Shown: positions 57,564-64,000 of the stretch, in pieces
Position numbering within the stretch: position 1 is the stretch's first letter
How the letters are laid out: the number at the start of each line of letters is the position of its first letter
Assembly: GCA_018004935.1 (NCBI GenBank)
Contig: JAGNBF010000017.1
Span: 1 to 64,000 of the forward strand
DNA length: 64,000 nucleotides
DNA from: Chloroflexota bacterium
GTDB lineage: Bacteria > Chloroflexota > Anaerolineae > Promineifilales > Promineifilaceae
Direction of reading: 5' to 3'
Translations under genes and position numbers: made by a program
The notes under the pieces: model-generated
Seen by the model: the letters and a program-made list of their open reading frames with translations, nothing else
What the model was told of the DNA's origin: nothing
Databases searched by the model: none

Positions 57564-57773
57564 ATCAATAAAGTCTCAGATGAACAGGCAGTTGTCAGGA
57601 AAGTGAGCGGTATTTGAGTTCCCTATAGTGCGCCGGAAAGCCTCGACCAAACCTGGATCAGTCCCGGGGTCAGAGCCAACATCTGTGTCATAGGCCACCA
57701 TGGAATTCCGCAGACATAAACCCGCTAAACTCCTGATCGGTGGTGCTACCTGATCTCATCTGAGGCTTTTTTT
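57564..57773 (+). ncRNA. Structured small RNA, about 205 nt; 6S-like candidate
   Basis: No protein is encoded, yet a near-consensus promoter precedes it and it ends in a terminator. The 5' and 3' ends pair: GTCTCAGATGA (57573-57583) with TCATCTGAGGC (57756-57766), 11 pairs, then seven T. Inside, CAGGCAG pairs with CTACCTG (6 of 7), TCAGGA (57595) with TCCTGA (57731), and AGCGG (57606) with CCGCT (57722). The middle has a CCTAT/ATAGG pair and further hairpins. A long rod closed by a terminal stem and about 200 nt recall 6S RNA, which lies beside a folate gene in E. coli; here fhs is next door. The family is not proven. Confidence 0.65.
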
Positions 57774-57895
57774 GTGTAAAGGCGTAGTGAGGGCAGAGAG
57801 GGGCGGGGACAATCGTGGTTTGTAGCTATACGTACCACGGTCATAAAGTGACATTTTATTAGCGGCAACAGATTGGTAGGTTTGAACTAAAGACC

Positions 57896-58015
57896 CATCC
57901 CCCTTCGATCCCAGAGGAAAGGGGGAAACCCAACGGCGCGGTGTGGCGAGCGTCCGCTCGCCACACCGCGCCGAAAATAGTTCCCCGCCCCTGGGGGCGG
58001 GGTTAGGGGTGGGGT
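57896..58015. repeat. Hairpin cassette H
   Basis: ATCCCCCTTCG arm, stem GGCGCGGTGTGGCGAGC / GCTCGCCACACCGCGCC, GAAAATAGTTCCCC, CCCCTGGGGGCGGGG and TTAGGGGTGGGG. Orientation as A, E and G. From 58016 to 58178 only a TTCGACAAACTCAGCC fragment (58126-58143) is recognisable. Confidence 0.75.
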
Positions 58016-58178
58016 GGCCTTGGATAAACCCAACACGACGATAAAGTGAGACGGCGACAGGGCGAAAAAATGTCAGATTATGCCCTTTGCCAATATATAC
58101 AGGTGGTGGTGTACGACAAGGGCTTCGACAAACTCAGCCCTCGCCGTATATTACCTGTATAACTACCGTGTGCTTTTG

Positions 58179-59192
58179 TTAGGGGAGCCAGGCTTGCCAC
58201 ACATCTTCGTGGGCATCTACCCAACCTTGAGCGGCTTCTGCTACAGTTTTACCTTCTTCTAACTGACCCAACATTTGAATCTGATCATCGTTGGTGTAGT
58301 TGAAGTTATGTAAGAAGGTGTAGACATCTTGAGCTTTGCCCTGGAGTTCGGTGGAGAATATTTTCATCAAAACATCATCCGGGTAAGCACAATCCACCCC
58401 ACCGGCTTCAATTTTGGCGTAACATTCAGCACTATAGGCGGGTAATTCCACTTGTGTGAGGTCAAACTGGCTAAAAACAGCGTGAGGGGAATAGAAGTAG
58501 AAGAGAACCGGGTCCTGACGTTCATACGCGGCCGCGACCGCCGCCAGCAGTGCCTCTTCTGACCCTGTGGTGATAACCTGGAAGGGCAAACCCAGATTGG
58601 TGATGATCTGGTCGTCATATTGAGTCCAGCCGGGTGATCCTGCCAGGAAAGTGCCTAATTCCCCCGTTTCGGCGGTGGCAAATAAGGCGGCATTGGCCGG
58701 GTCTTGGAACCCTTCCCAGGTAGCCAATTCGGGATGTTCTTCTAGCATGTAGGTAGGGATAAACCAGCCAATTTTGCCTACCGGTCCCAGTGGGCCACCA
58801 TCTTCTACTACTTTTTGGTCTACAATATATTGTTGAATGTTGGCCCCATGCCCAGATGGCCAGATTTCCAGGCTGGCATCAGCGTCGCCAGCGGCCAGGG
58901 TTGTCCATTGAACTCCTTCATCAAGGGTTACAATTTCCACAGGGTAGCCGAGTTCTTGCTCAATAAGAATTTTGGCGACATTGATATTGAGTTCAGAGGC
59001 AGGCCAGGTATTTTGGATGAGGGTAATGGTAGGTTTGTCGGCAGAGGCGGTGTCGTCGGTGTTTGCGGCCGCGTTACCTTCATTGCCTTCAGCCCCATTA
59101 TTGGTGGTGTCATTAGTGCCCCCACAGGCCACCAGCACCAGGGCAAACAGGCTCATGAACAACGTCCAGAACAACCAATTTCGTTTTTTCAT
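58179..59192 (-). CDS. Glycine betaine/proline ABC transporter substrate-binding lipoprotein
   Basis: A 337-residue OpuAC/ProX-type binding protein. The signal peptide ends in lipobox LVLVACGG (Cys about 23); a Gly/Asn/Thr linker follows. The domain has TITLIQNTWPASELNINVAK, VQWTTLAAGDADASLEIWPS, GKIGWFIPTYMLEEHPELAT and FYFYSPHAVFSQFDLTQVEL, typical of betaine-type solute receptors. Trp residues for the aromatic cage are present (WPSGHG, GWFIP). The start follows AGGAGGAGAC. Permease and ATPase genes are not in the window, so the transporter is split or uses partners elsewhere. Confidence 0.87.
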   Translation of the reverse strand: MKKRNWLFWTLFMSLFALVLVACGGTNDTTNNGAEGNEGNAAANTDDTASADKPTITLIQNTWPASELNINVAKILIEQELGYPVEIVTLDEGVQWTTLAAGDADASLEIWPSGHGANIQQYIVDQKVVEDGGPLGPVGKIGWFIPTYMLEEHPELATWEGFQDPANAALFATAETGELGTFLAGSPGWTQYDDQIITNLGLPFQVITTGSEEALLAAVAAAYERQDPVLFYFYSPHAVFSQFDLTQVELPAYSAECYAKIEAGGVDCAYPDDVLMKIFSTELQGKAQDVYTFLHNFNYTNDDQIQMLGQLEEGKTVAEAAQGWVDAHEDVWQAWLP

Positions 59193-59571
59193 TTTGTCTC
59201 CTCCTAGAGCATCATGTTAATGACTTTCTCCGAATGGGCGAAATTGGGCTAAGAGGGTGAAGAATCCCCACATTTTGTGGGAGTGTTGAGAGGTTTAATC
59301 TCGCAACACAGTCCCGCACAATTCAGGGGTATTTCAAAAGGATGTGTCGTTCGTCAGCCCTAATTGTTATATGATTACGGGTCGCGTATTACACCCTACC
59401 CTGTGCCTTTCAGCCTACAAACCCCACACATTCTTTAAAAGCCATGTTGATTGTTGGAGAGGTATCCTATCTTCGACCAAGCGAAAAGAGAATATCTCTC
59501 CTTGTGGGTAAAAGCTAAAGGCGAGTATAACATGGGGTTGTCAGATCGGGTAGCTGGGGTACTTGCTACCT
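59193..59571. other. Intergenic region between divergent genes
   Basis: About 380 bp separating the binding-protein gene (minus) and the sensor kinase gene (plus). It must hold both promoters, but no clear -35/-10 pair was found, and no repeat family seen elsewhere in the window is recognisable here. Confidence 0.4.
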
Positions 59572-61767
59572 ATGACTAGCGATTCTCTTGCTCAAACAGA
59601 CGAAGGAGACTATAACGTAAGGAGAATAGTTTCCACTCCTTATGGTGGTCCCAAAATGGTAATGGCTATGCTTTCTCTTATGACTTCACCGACCCCTACC
59701 CAGATTTCCCTTTACCCCTTGTGGCAACGACTAAATGAAGAACTGAGCAGTACCTTTGATGCGCATGGTGTATGCGCGGCAATCGCTACTGAGGTGGCTC
59801 AATTTTCTGGCACGACAACGGTTGTGGGCATCAGCAACCCGTTAATGACCTACTTTGACGTGTGGATTGCCCGGCCCAATGGTCGTCTGGAGCAAATACG
59901 CTGGGAGAACAAAAAATCATCGTTTCCGGGTATGTTGGCTTACAACGCGGCCGCGAGCCTTACCAAACTCTCTCAGCCTGCCAGTGAAGTCATTCAGAGT
60001 GAACTGTGGCGACTGGCCCATGATTCCATTCTTTTTCTCCCGTTGCCCCTGGATCATCATGCCTATACCGCACCTACCTTGTTATGTCTGGTAGACGCCA
60101 CCCCCCTCTGTCCCATTACCCTGGAAAATATTCAAGACCTGGGTCGTCATGTCACCGTTTATCTAGACCGTGCCGCCCTGCGACACCGCTCCGACCGCCA
60201 GGAAATCGAATTTGCCACCATTTACGATATTACTTACTCACTCACCTCCACGCTTGATCTAAACTCCATCATTGCCCAACTGGCAGATCCGGTACGCCGT
60301 TCTTTGGATGTCGAATCGTTGTCCATTGGCATGATTGAACCAGCCAGTGGTGATATTTTGTTTGTGAGCCAGTTAATGGGGCCATTATTCCAAAGCCTGC
60401 CCCCCATTCGCCTGAAACCGGGACAAGGAATTGGGGGTTGGGTAGCACAAAACGCCGAGCCGGTTATCGTCAACAATGTTTATACGGACACTCGCTTTTT
60501 TTCTCAATCGGACCGAGATTCTGGCTTTCATACCCATTCTATTCTTTGTGTGCCCCTGGTGGTCGAAACCCGGGTAATTGGTATTGTTGAGGCGATTAAC
60601 AAACTCCATGGCAATTTCACTGACCATGATTTGCGTTTACTACGGATGGTTAGCGCCCCCCTGGCTGTGGCCATCGAAAATGCCCGTTTGCATGCCAATG
60701 TGTTAGCCGAAGAGCGGCGGGTTAAGGCGATTTTTGAAAGCATGGCTGAAGGCATGTTGACTGTCAACGCCGATGGCCGGATAACTGCCGCCAATGATTC
60801 TCTGCTCACACTCCTACACAAAGAGATGAATCAGATAGTGGGTAAACAGGCAGATCAGGTGATTCATGTGGACAATCGCCAGGGTTTTGCCACCCTGATG
60901 GAGCAGGTTCTCCAGGCGGAAGATGATTACCCGCAACTGGTTTGCAATGTGACACTTAGTGGTAATGGTCGCTCCCAGGTTCCCGTACTCATTAGTGGTG
61001 CTCCTATTTTGAATGATGATGACAAAGTGTATGAGATGATTTTTGTCTTCAGCGATCTGAGCCAGATCCGGGAAGTGGAGCGAATGCGCGACGACTTTTT
61101 TCATGGGGTTGTTCATGAATTGCGTACGCCTCTGGCCACGATTCTAATGTATGCCCGGCTTTTACGTGAAGGGCGTGCGAAAGATGATCAGGCAAAAGCG
61201 GATCGTTTTCTGGGGGTGATTGAGCGGGAGAGTGACCGCCTGCAAATGATGGTGCGCCAGATGTTGCAATTGGCCAAACTGGAAGCCAGCCAGATTCAAC
61301 GTAGTGCTGAACCGGTTAATCTAAACCGCCTTTTTGATCAGCTCCTGCCGCCAATGGCTGATCAGGCCACGGAAAAAGGGTTGACCTTTATTCAGCGTGT
61401 CCAGGCCGATTTGCCTCCTATTCATGGGGTTGAAGAGACGCTCTACCTCATTTTTAAGAATCTGGTTGAAAATGCGATCAAGTTTACGCTGAATGGTACG
61501 GTCAGAATAGAAGGACAGGTGGATGGGCAAATGATTCAGGTGCGGGTGAAGGATGCCGGTATTGGTATTCCTAAAGAAGCTGTCCCTAACCTGTTTCGGC
61601 GTTTTTACCGGGCGCAAAGTGCCGTGGAGCGGGGGATTGCTGGTACTGGCCTGGGACTACATATGGTCAAAGAAGGTGTGGAAAAACACGGCGGCACAAT
61701 TGAGGTGCAAAGCGCAGAAGGGGAAGGCACTACCTTTACTGTGCGCCTGCCGATAGCCGTGCGTTAG
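59572..61767 (+). CDS. GAF/PAS sensor histidine kinase
   Basis: A 731-residue cytoplasmic kinase. Residues about 30-200 resemble a degenerate GAF; 215-375 are a clear GAF (TYSLTSTLDLNSIIAQ-like start, GQGIGGWVAQNAEPVIVNNV, SILCVPLVVETRVIGIVEAI); 390-500 are PAS (FESMAEGMLTVNADGRITAA). HisKA has FFHGVVHELRTPLATILMYA, and the HATPase has NLVENAIKFT, DAGIGIPKE and GTGLGLHMVKEG. No membrane helix. ATG 59572 is used; TTG 59563 and ATG 59656 are other choices. It converges with a Ser/Thr kinase gene. Confidence 0.9.
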   Translation: MTSDSLAQTDEGDYNVRRIVSTPYGGPKMVMAMLSLMTSPTPTQISLYPLWQRLNEELSSTFDAHGVCAAIATEVAQFSGTTTVVGISNPLMTYFDVWIARPNGRLEQIRWENKKSSFPGMLAYNAAASLTKLSQPASEVIQSELWRLAHDSILFLPLPLDHHAYTAPTLLCLVDATPLCPITLENIQDLGRHVTVYLDRAALRHRSDRQEIEFATIYDITYSLTSTLDLNSIIAQLADPVRRSLDVESLSIGMIEPASGDILFVSQLMGPLFQSLPPIRLKPGQGIGGWVAQNAEPVIVNNVYTDTRFFSQSDRDSGFHTHSILCVPLVVETRVIGIVEAINKLHGNFTDHDLRLLRMVSAPLAVAIENARLHANVLAEERRVKAIFESMAEGMLTVNADGRITAANDSLLTLLHKEMNQIVGKQADQVIHVDNRQGFATLMEQVLQAEDDYPQLVCNVTLSGNGRSQVPVLISGAPILNDDDKVYEMIFVFSDLSQIREVERMRDDFFHGVVHELRTPLATILMYARLLREGRAKDDQAKADRFLGVIERESDRLQMMVRQMLQLAKLEASQIQRSAEPVNLNRLFDQLLPPMADQATEKGLTFIQRVQADLPPIHGVEETLYLIFKNLVENAIKFTLNGTVRIEGQVDGQMIQVRVKDAGIGIPKEAVPNLFRRFYRAQSAVERGIAGTGLGLHMVKEGVEKHGGTIEVQSAEGEGTTFTVRLPIAVR

Positions 61768-61797
61768 GCGGCTTGTATTAATGGTACGCTTTCACGT

Positions 61798-62955
61798 TTA
61801 GCCCCGCCAGGCCTGCAAGGCCAGATACCAGATAGGAATAAGGCCTAACAAGGCAAGAATGGCAAAAATGCTCAGGGTGATAAGCCGACCATCTGTTTGT
61901 TGGTCAGGAGTTGGTGTGCCCGCGGCCGCGGGGCGACGGTCAGGCACTGTGGTAGGGGGGGGCGTAGGCTGTTCCGAAATGGGGAGATATTCTGTGGGCC
62001 GCTCGGCCACGGGAACCAGGGATTGTGGTACAGGCATGATCTGGTTGATGATGGGTTGGGGGATCGGTTTAAAAACGGGTTGACTGCCTGTTTCCTGAAA
62101 ACTACTTTCGCGATAACTGGAGAGAATACGGCCCAATTGATCAGCGGTGCGGTAGCGACCGCTGGGTTCTTTGCCCAAAACTTTGCGTACAATCTGGCTA
62201 AGGGCGTTGGGAATGGCCGGGTTGAAGGCGGTTACTTCCGGGGGTGGCTCTTGTACGTGTTTGAGAGCCAGAGTGGTATAGGCATCAGCGGTGAAGGGGA
62301 GATGCCCTGTCAATAGTTCAAAAAGAATGATGCCAATAGAGTACACATCGGAAGCGGGGGTAGCCGCTTCTCCTTTGGCCTGTTCGGGGGAAAAATATTG
62401 GGGTGTGCCAAGTACCAGGTCTTCACCGGGCAGGTAATGGGTTTGACTCATAGCCAGGGCTATGCCAAAGTCCGTTACCTTAACCCGATCATCATCGGTG
62501 ACGAGGATGTTTTGGGGTTTTACATCACAATGGATGAGACCGGCCCGATGGGCATAACCTACACCCTGGCATATCTGGATGGTGAGGTGTAGAGCACGGT
62601 CTATCGCCATGGGGAAGCCGGTTTCATTCTGTTGACGAATGATCTGTTTGAGTGTTTGACCTGGCACGTATTCCATAACAATGTAATAACGGCTGGCCGA
62701 GAGACCTACATCGTGGATGGTGACGATATTGGGATGGGCCAGGTTCGCGGCCGCGTGTGCTTCTTGTTGAAAGCGGCGCACAAAGCTGGTATCGCCAGAG
62801 AGGCTATCTTGCATGACTTTGACGGCCACCAGCCGTCCCAGGTTCATGTCTTGCGCTTTAAAGACCAGGGCCATGCCCCCACTGCCAATACGTTCTAGCA
62901 GTTGGTAACGGTTATTGAGAATCATTTGGTTCTGCTCGGTACTCATGAGCGTCAT
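61798..62955 (-). CDS. Ser/Thr protein kinase with C-terminal membrane anchor
   Basis: A 385-residue PknB-type kinase. IGSGGMALVFKAQD (glycine loop), VAVKVM (Lys), IHCDVKPQNILV (catalytic loop with Cys in place of the usual Arg before Asp), VTDFGIAL, and GTPQYFSPEQAKGE (activation segment) lie in residues 15-280. A Pro-rich linker leads to a single membrane helix at the very end (FAILALLGLIPIWYLALQAW) with only a few residues outside, so there is no PASTA sensor. The HCD instead of HRD suggests weaker dependence on activation-loop phosphorylation. Start 62955 or 62946. Confidence 0.9.
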   Translation of the reverse strand: MTLMSTEQNQMILNNRYQLLERIGSGGMALVFKAQDMNLGRLVAVKVMQDSLSGDTSFVRRFQQEAHAAANLAHPNIVTIHDVGLSASRYYIVMEYVPGQTLKQIIRQQNETGFPMAIDRALHLTIQICQGVGYAHRAGLIHCDVKPQNILVTDDDRVKVTDFGIALAMSQTHYLPGEDLVLGTPQYFSPEQAKGEAATPASDVYSIGIILFELLTGHLPFTADAYTTLALKHVQEPPPEVTAFNPAIPNALSQIVRKVLGKEPSGRYRTADQLGRILSSYRESSFQETGSQPVFKPIPQPIINQIMPVPQSLVPVAERPTEYLPISEQPTPPPTTVPDRRPAAAGTPTPDQQTDGRLITLSIFAILALLGLIPIWYLALQAWRG

Positions 62956-62999
62956 TGTAACATTACCCGCGCAGAGCGGCGAGAGAAGAAGCGAGATCG

Positions 63000-64000
63000 T
63001 TATTCACGGTTTACTGTGACCAGCAACTCTACCAACCGCCGGGCCTGGGCCTGGCGGGAATAATGTTGGCTGACGAAGTCGCGGCCGCGTGCCCCCATTT
63101 CCTTTCTCTTTTCCGGTTGTGCGGACAGGGCCAGAATCGCCTGGGCCAATTCGCCAGGGTTTTCCGGGGTGACAAACTGGCCTGCTCCCGCTTGTTCCAC
63201 CAGCTTTTGGGCCTCGCCGCGAATGGAGGTGAGGGTGGGGCAGGCGCAGGCCCAGGCGTCGAACAGTTTGGACGGTAAAGCTCCGGCAAAGACGGGCACA
63301 TCACGCAGAGGCACAACGGCAGCATCGGCCAGGGTGAGGGTGGCGGGCATAGCCTCGCGGGGTTGCTGGCCGAGGAAGCGCACGTTGGTCAGCCCTAAAT
63401 TATGCGCGTAGTCACGAAGGGCTTGTTCGCGTGGCCCGGTGCCCACAAAAAGGAACTGGATGTGGGGGTGCGTGTGCAGGATCGCGGCCGCGTCCAAAAC
63501 CGTTTCCAGCCCCTGAGCTAACCCCAAAATACCGGCGTAGAGCACCACAAAACGATTTTCCAGGTTAAGTTGTTGGCGTAGGATCGCGGCCGCGTCCGGT
63601 TGGGGCTGGAATAGCTCGGTGTTCGCTCCATTGGGGATGAGGGTGATCTTCTCTGCCGGGATGCCTTTCTGGAGCAGACTGTTACGGATGCCCTCGGTGA
63701 CGACGACCAGGTGGCGGCTGTGGCGGTAACATTGGTCAGCCAGCCAGGCTGAAAGCTGGATGGCCCGGCGGTTGTTCAGTTCGCCCATCTCTACTGCCGA
63801 CTCAGGCCAGAGGTCACGAATTTCAAAAAAAAGAGGGGTGCGGCGCAAGAAGTGCAGGGCGAGGGCGGCTCCCCCGGCAAAGAGAGGAGGAGAGGTGCAG
63901 TAGATGGCGTCGTAGCGGCCGCGGGCCAGCACCAATCCCATCATCGTGGCCCCGGCCATGTAACTCAGATAAAAAGCCATCCGGTTGACGAAGTTTTTGT
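63000..64000 (-). CDS. Glycosyltransferase, GT4 (WbuB-like), 5' end outside the window
   Basis: The frame runs without a start to the edge of the window (it reads KNFVNRMAFYLSYM before the first internal Met), so the N-terminus is missing; relatives have about 400 residues. Visible parts: YDAIYCTSPPLFAGGAALAL, PLFFEIRDLWPESAVEMGEL, the nucleotide-sugar domain (RFVVLYAGILGLAQGLETVL, FVGTGPREQALRDYA) and ADAAVVPLRDVPVFAGALPS with KLFDAWACACPTL. Probably builds a surface glycan, adding sugar to a lipid carrier. Four GCGGCCGC sites lie in this kilobase. Confidence 0.88.
   Translation of the reverse strand, partial: KNFVNRMAFYLSYMAGATMMGLVLARGRYDAIYCTSPPLFAGGAALALHFLRRTPLFFEIRDLWPESAVEMGELNNRRAIQLSAWLADQCYRHSRHLVVVTEGIRNSLLQKGIPAEKITLIPNGANTELFQPQPDAAAILRQQLNLENRFVVLYAGILGLAQGLETVLDAAAILHTHPHIQFLFVGTGPREQALRDYAHNLGLTNVRFLGQQPREAMPATLTLADAAVVPLRDVPVFAGALPSKLFDAWACACPTLTSIRGEAQKLVEQAGAGQFVTPENPGELAQAILALSAQPEKRKEMGARGRDFVSQHYSRQAQARRLVELLVTVNRE

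Larger units (their letters stand above)
1189..63922. repeat. Highly iterated palindrome GCGGCCGC, about 94 copies
   Basis: A hand count finds about 94 copies of the octamer GCGGCCGC in the window, about one per 680 bp, often extended to CGCGGCCGCG. At roughly 53% GC chance would give one or two. About 89 lie inside protein-coding genes on either strand, e.g. 1189, 3183, 4062, 5845, 8643, 10745, 13549, 17702, 18165, 18722, 18782, 22516, 26033, 35049, 35230, 35306, 35482, 40774, 40838, 46243, 46441, 52824, 52858, 55967, 56900, 56999, 62747, 63484, 63596 and 63915. Only 2291, 28831, 29521, 30339 and 49926 fall in intergenic, doubtful or pseudogene sequence. In proteins the site reads as Ala-Ala-Ala, Arg-Gly-Arg or Arg-Pro. 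The count is by eye and may be off by a few. Confidence 0.9.

Noticed and set aside
57564-57773. Riboswitch (TPP, SAM or cobalamin) controlling a downstream gene
   Set aside because: The conserved core boxes are not evident, the RNA has its own terminator, and the next gene is on the opposite strand 400 bp away.
1-64000. tRNA or rRNA genes
   Set aside because: No cloverleaf with a GGTTCGAATCC-type arm or rRNA segment was recognised by eye; a tRNAscan run would settle this.

Overview
The window looks like chromosomal DNA of a Chloroflexota bacterium, probably of the Anaerolineae/Caldilineae kind. This is inferred from the gene set (type II isopentenyl diphosphate isomerase, wax-ester/DGAT acyltransferase, fasciclin protein, many Ser/Thr and histidine kinases), from moderate GC, and from intergenic DNA packed with small palindromic repeats. 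No tRNA, rRNA, CRISPR array, prophage or full insertion sequence was recognised.

Layout. 0-7 kb: PRC-barrel fragment, secreted fasciclin protein, lone HicB-like protein, then galactoside use: a broken GH4 glycosidase, a GH36 alpha-galactosidase and galactokinase. 7.8-16 kb: glgC, a stand-alone rpoC with its own consensus promoter and leader terminator, and a convergent isoprenoid pair (fni, polyprenyl synthase). 16.7-23.2 kb: cell-surface polysaccharide genes (SDR epimerase/decarboxylase, O-antigen ligase, GtrA, glycosyltransferase), then a methyltransferase. 23-27 kb: a DUF3782-like nuclease-fold protein, miaB, acyl-CoA synthetase. 27.6-34.7 kb: an accessory island of small tightly packed genes (HicAB, MOSC, a decayed antitoxin, a fused MazE-MazF-like protein, an alpha-toroid protein, a GIY-YIG protein, and a MerB-like protein with in-frame UGA codons). 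34.9-44.6 kb: a minus-strand signalling block (histidine kinase, PDZ protein, response regulator, PQQ-propeller/CHAT protease, Ser/Thr kinase fused to an FGE domain). 45-53 kb: aat, FecR protein, a long repeat field, WS/DGAT, hybrid sensor kinase. 53-57.8 kb: one-carbon genes (homocysteine methyltransferase, folD, fhs), followed by a structured small RNA with a near-consensus promoter. 58-64 kb: glycine-betaine binding protein, GAF/PAS histidine kinase, Ser/Thr kinase, and a glycosyltransferase running off the end.

Three genome-scale signals stand out. (1) The palindrome GCGGCCGC occurs about 94 times in 64 kb (chance expectation about 1-2), nearly always inside genes, like the HIP1 element of cyanobacteria but with another sequence. 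(2) Intergenic regions carry several families of small inverted-repeat elements. In one family the long central stem differs in sequence between copies but stays fully paired, and one 121-123 bp family has clear target-site duplications. (3) The MerB-like gene at 33973 reads through a UGA placed where MerB has its catalytic Cys159, and that UGA is followed, at the spacing seen in E. coli fdhF, by a hairpin with a GGUC loop. This makes it a strong selenoprotein candidate.
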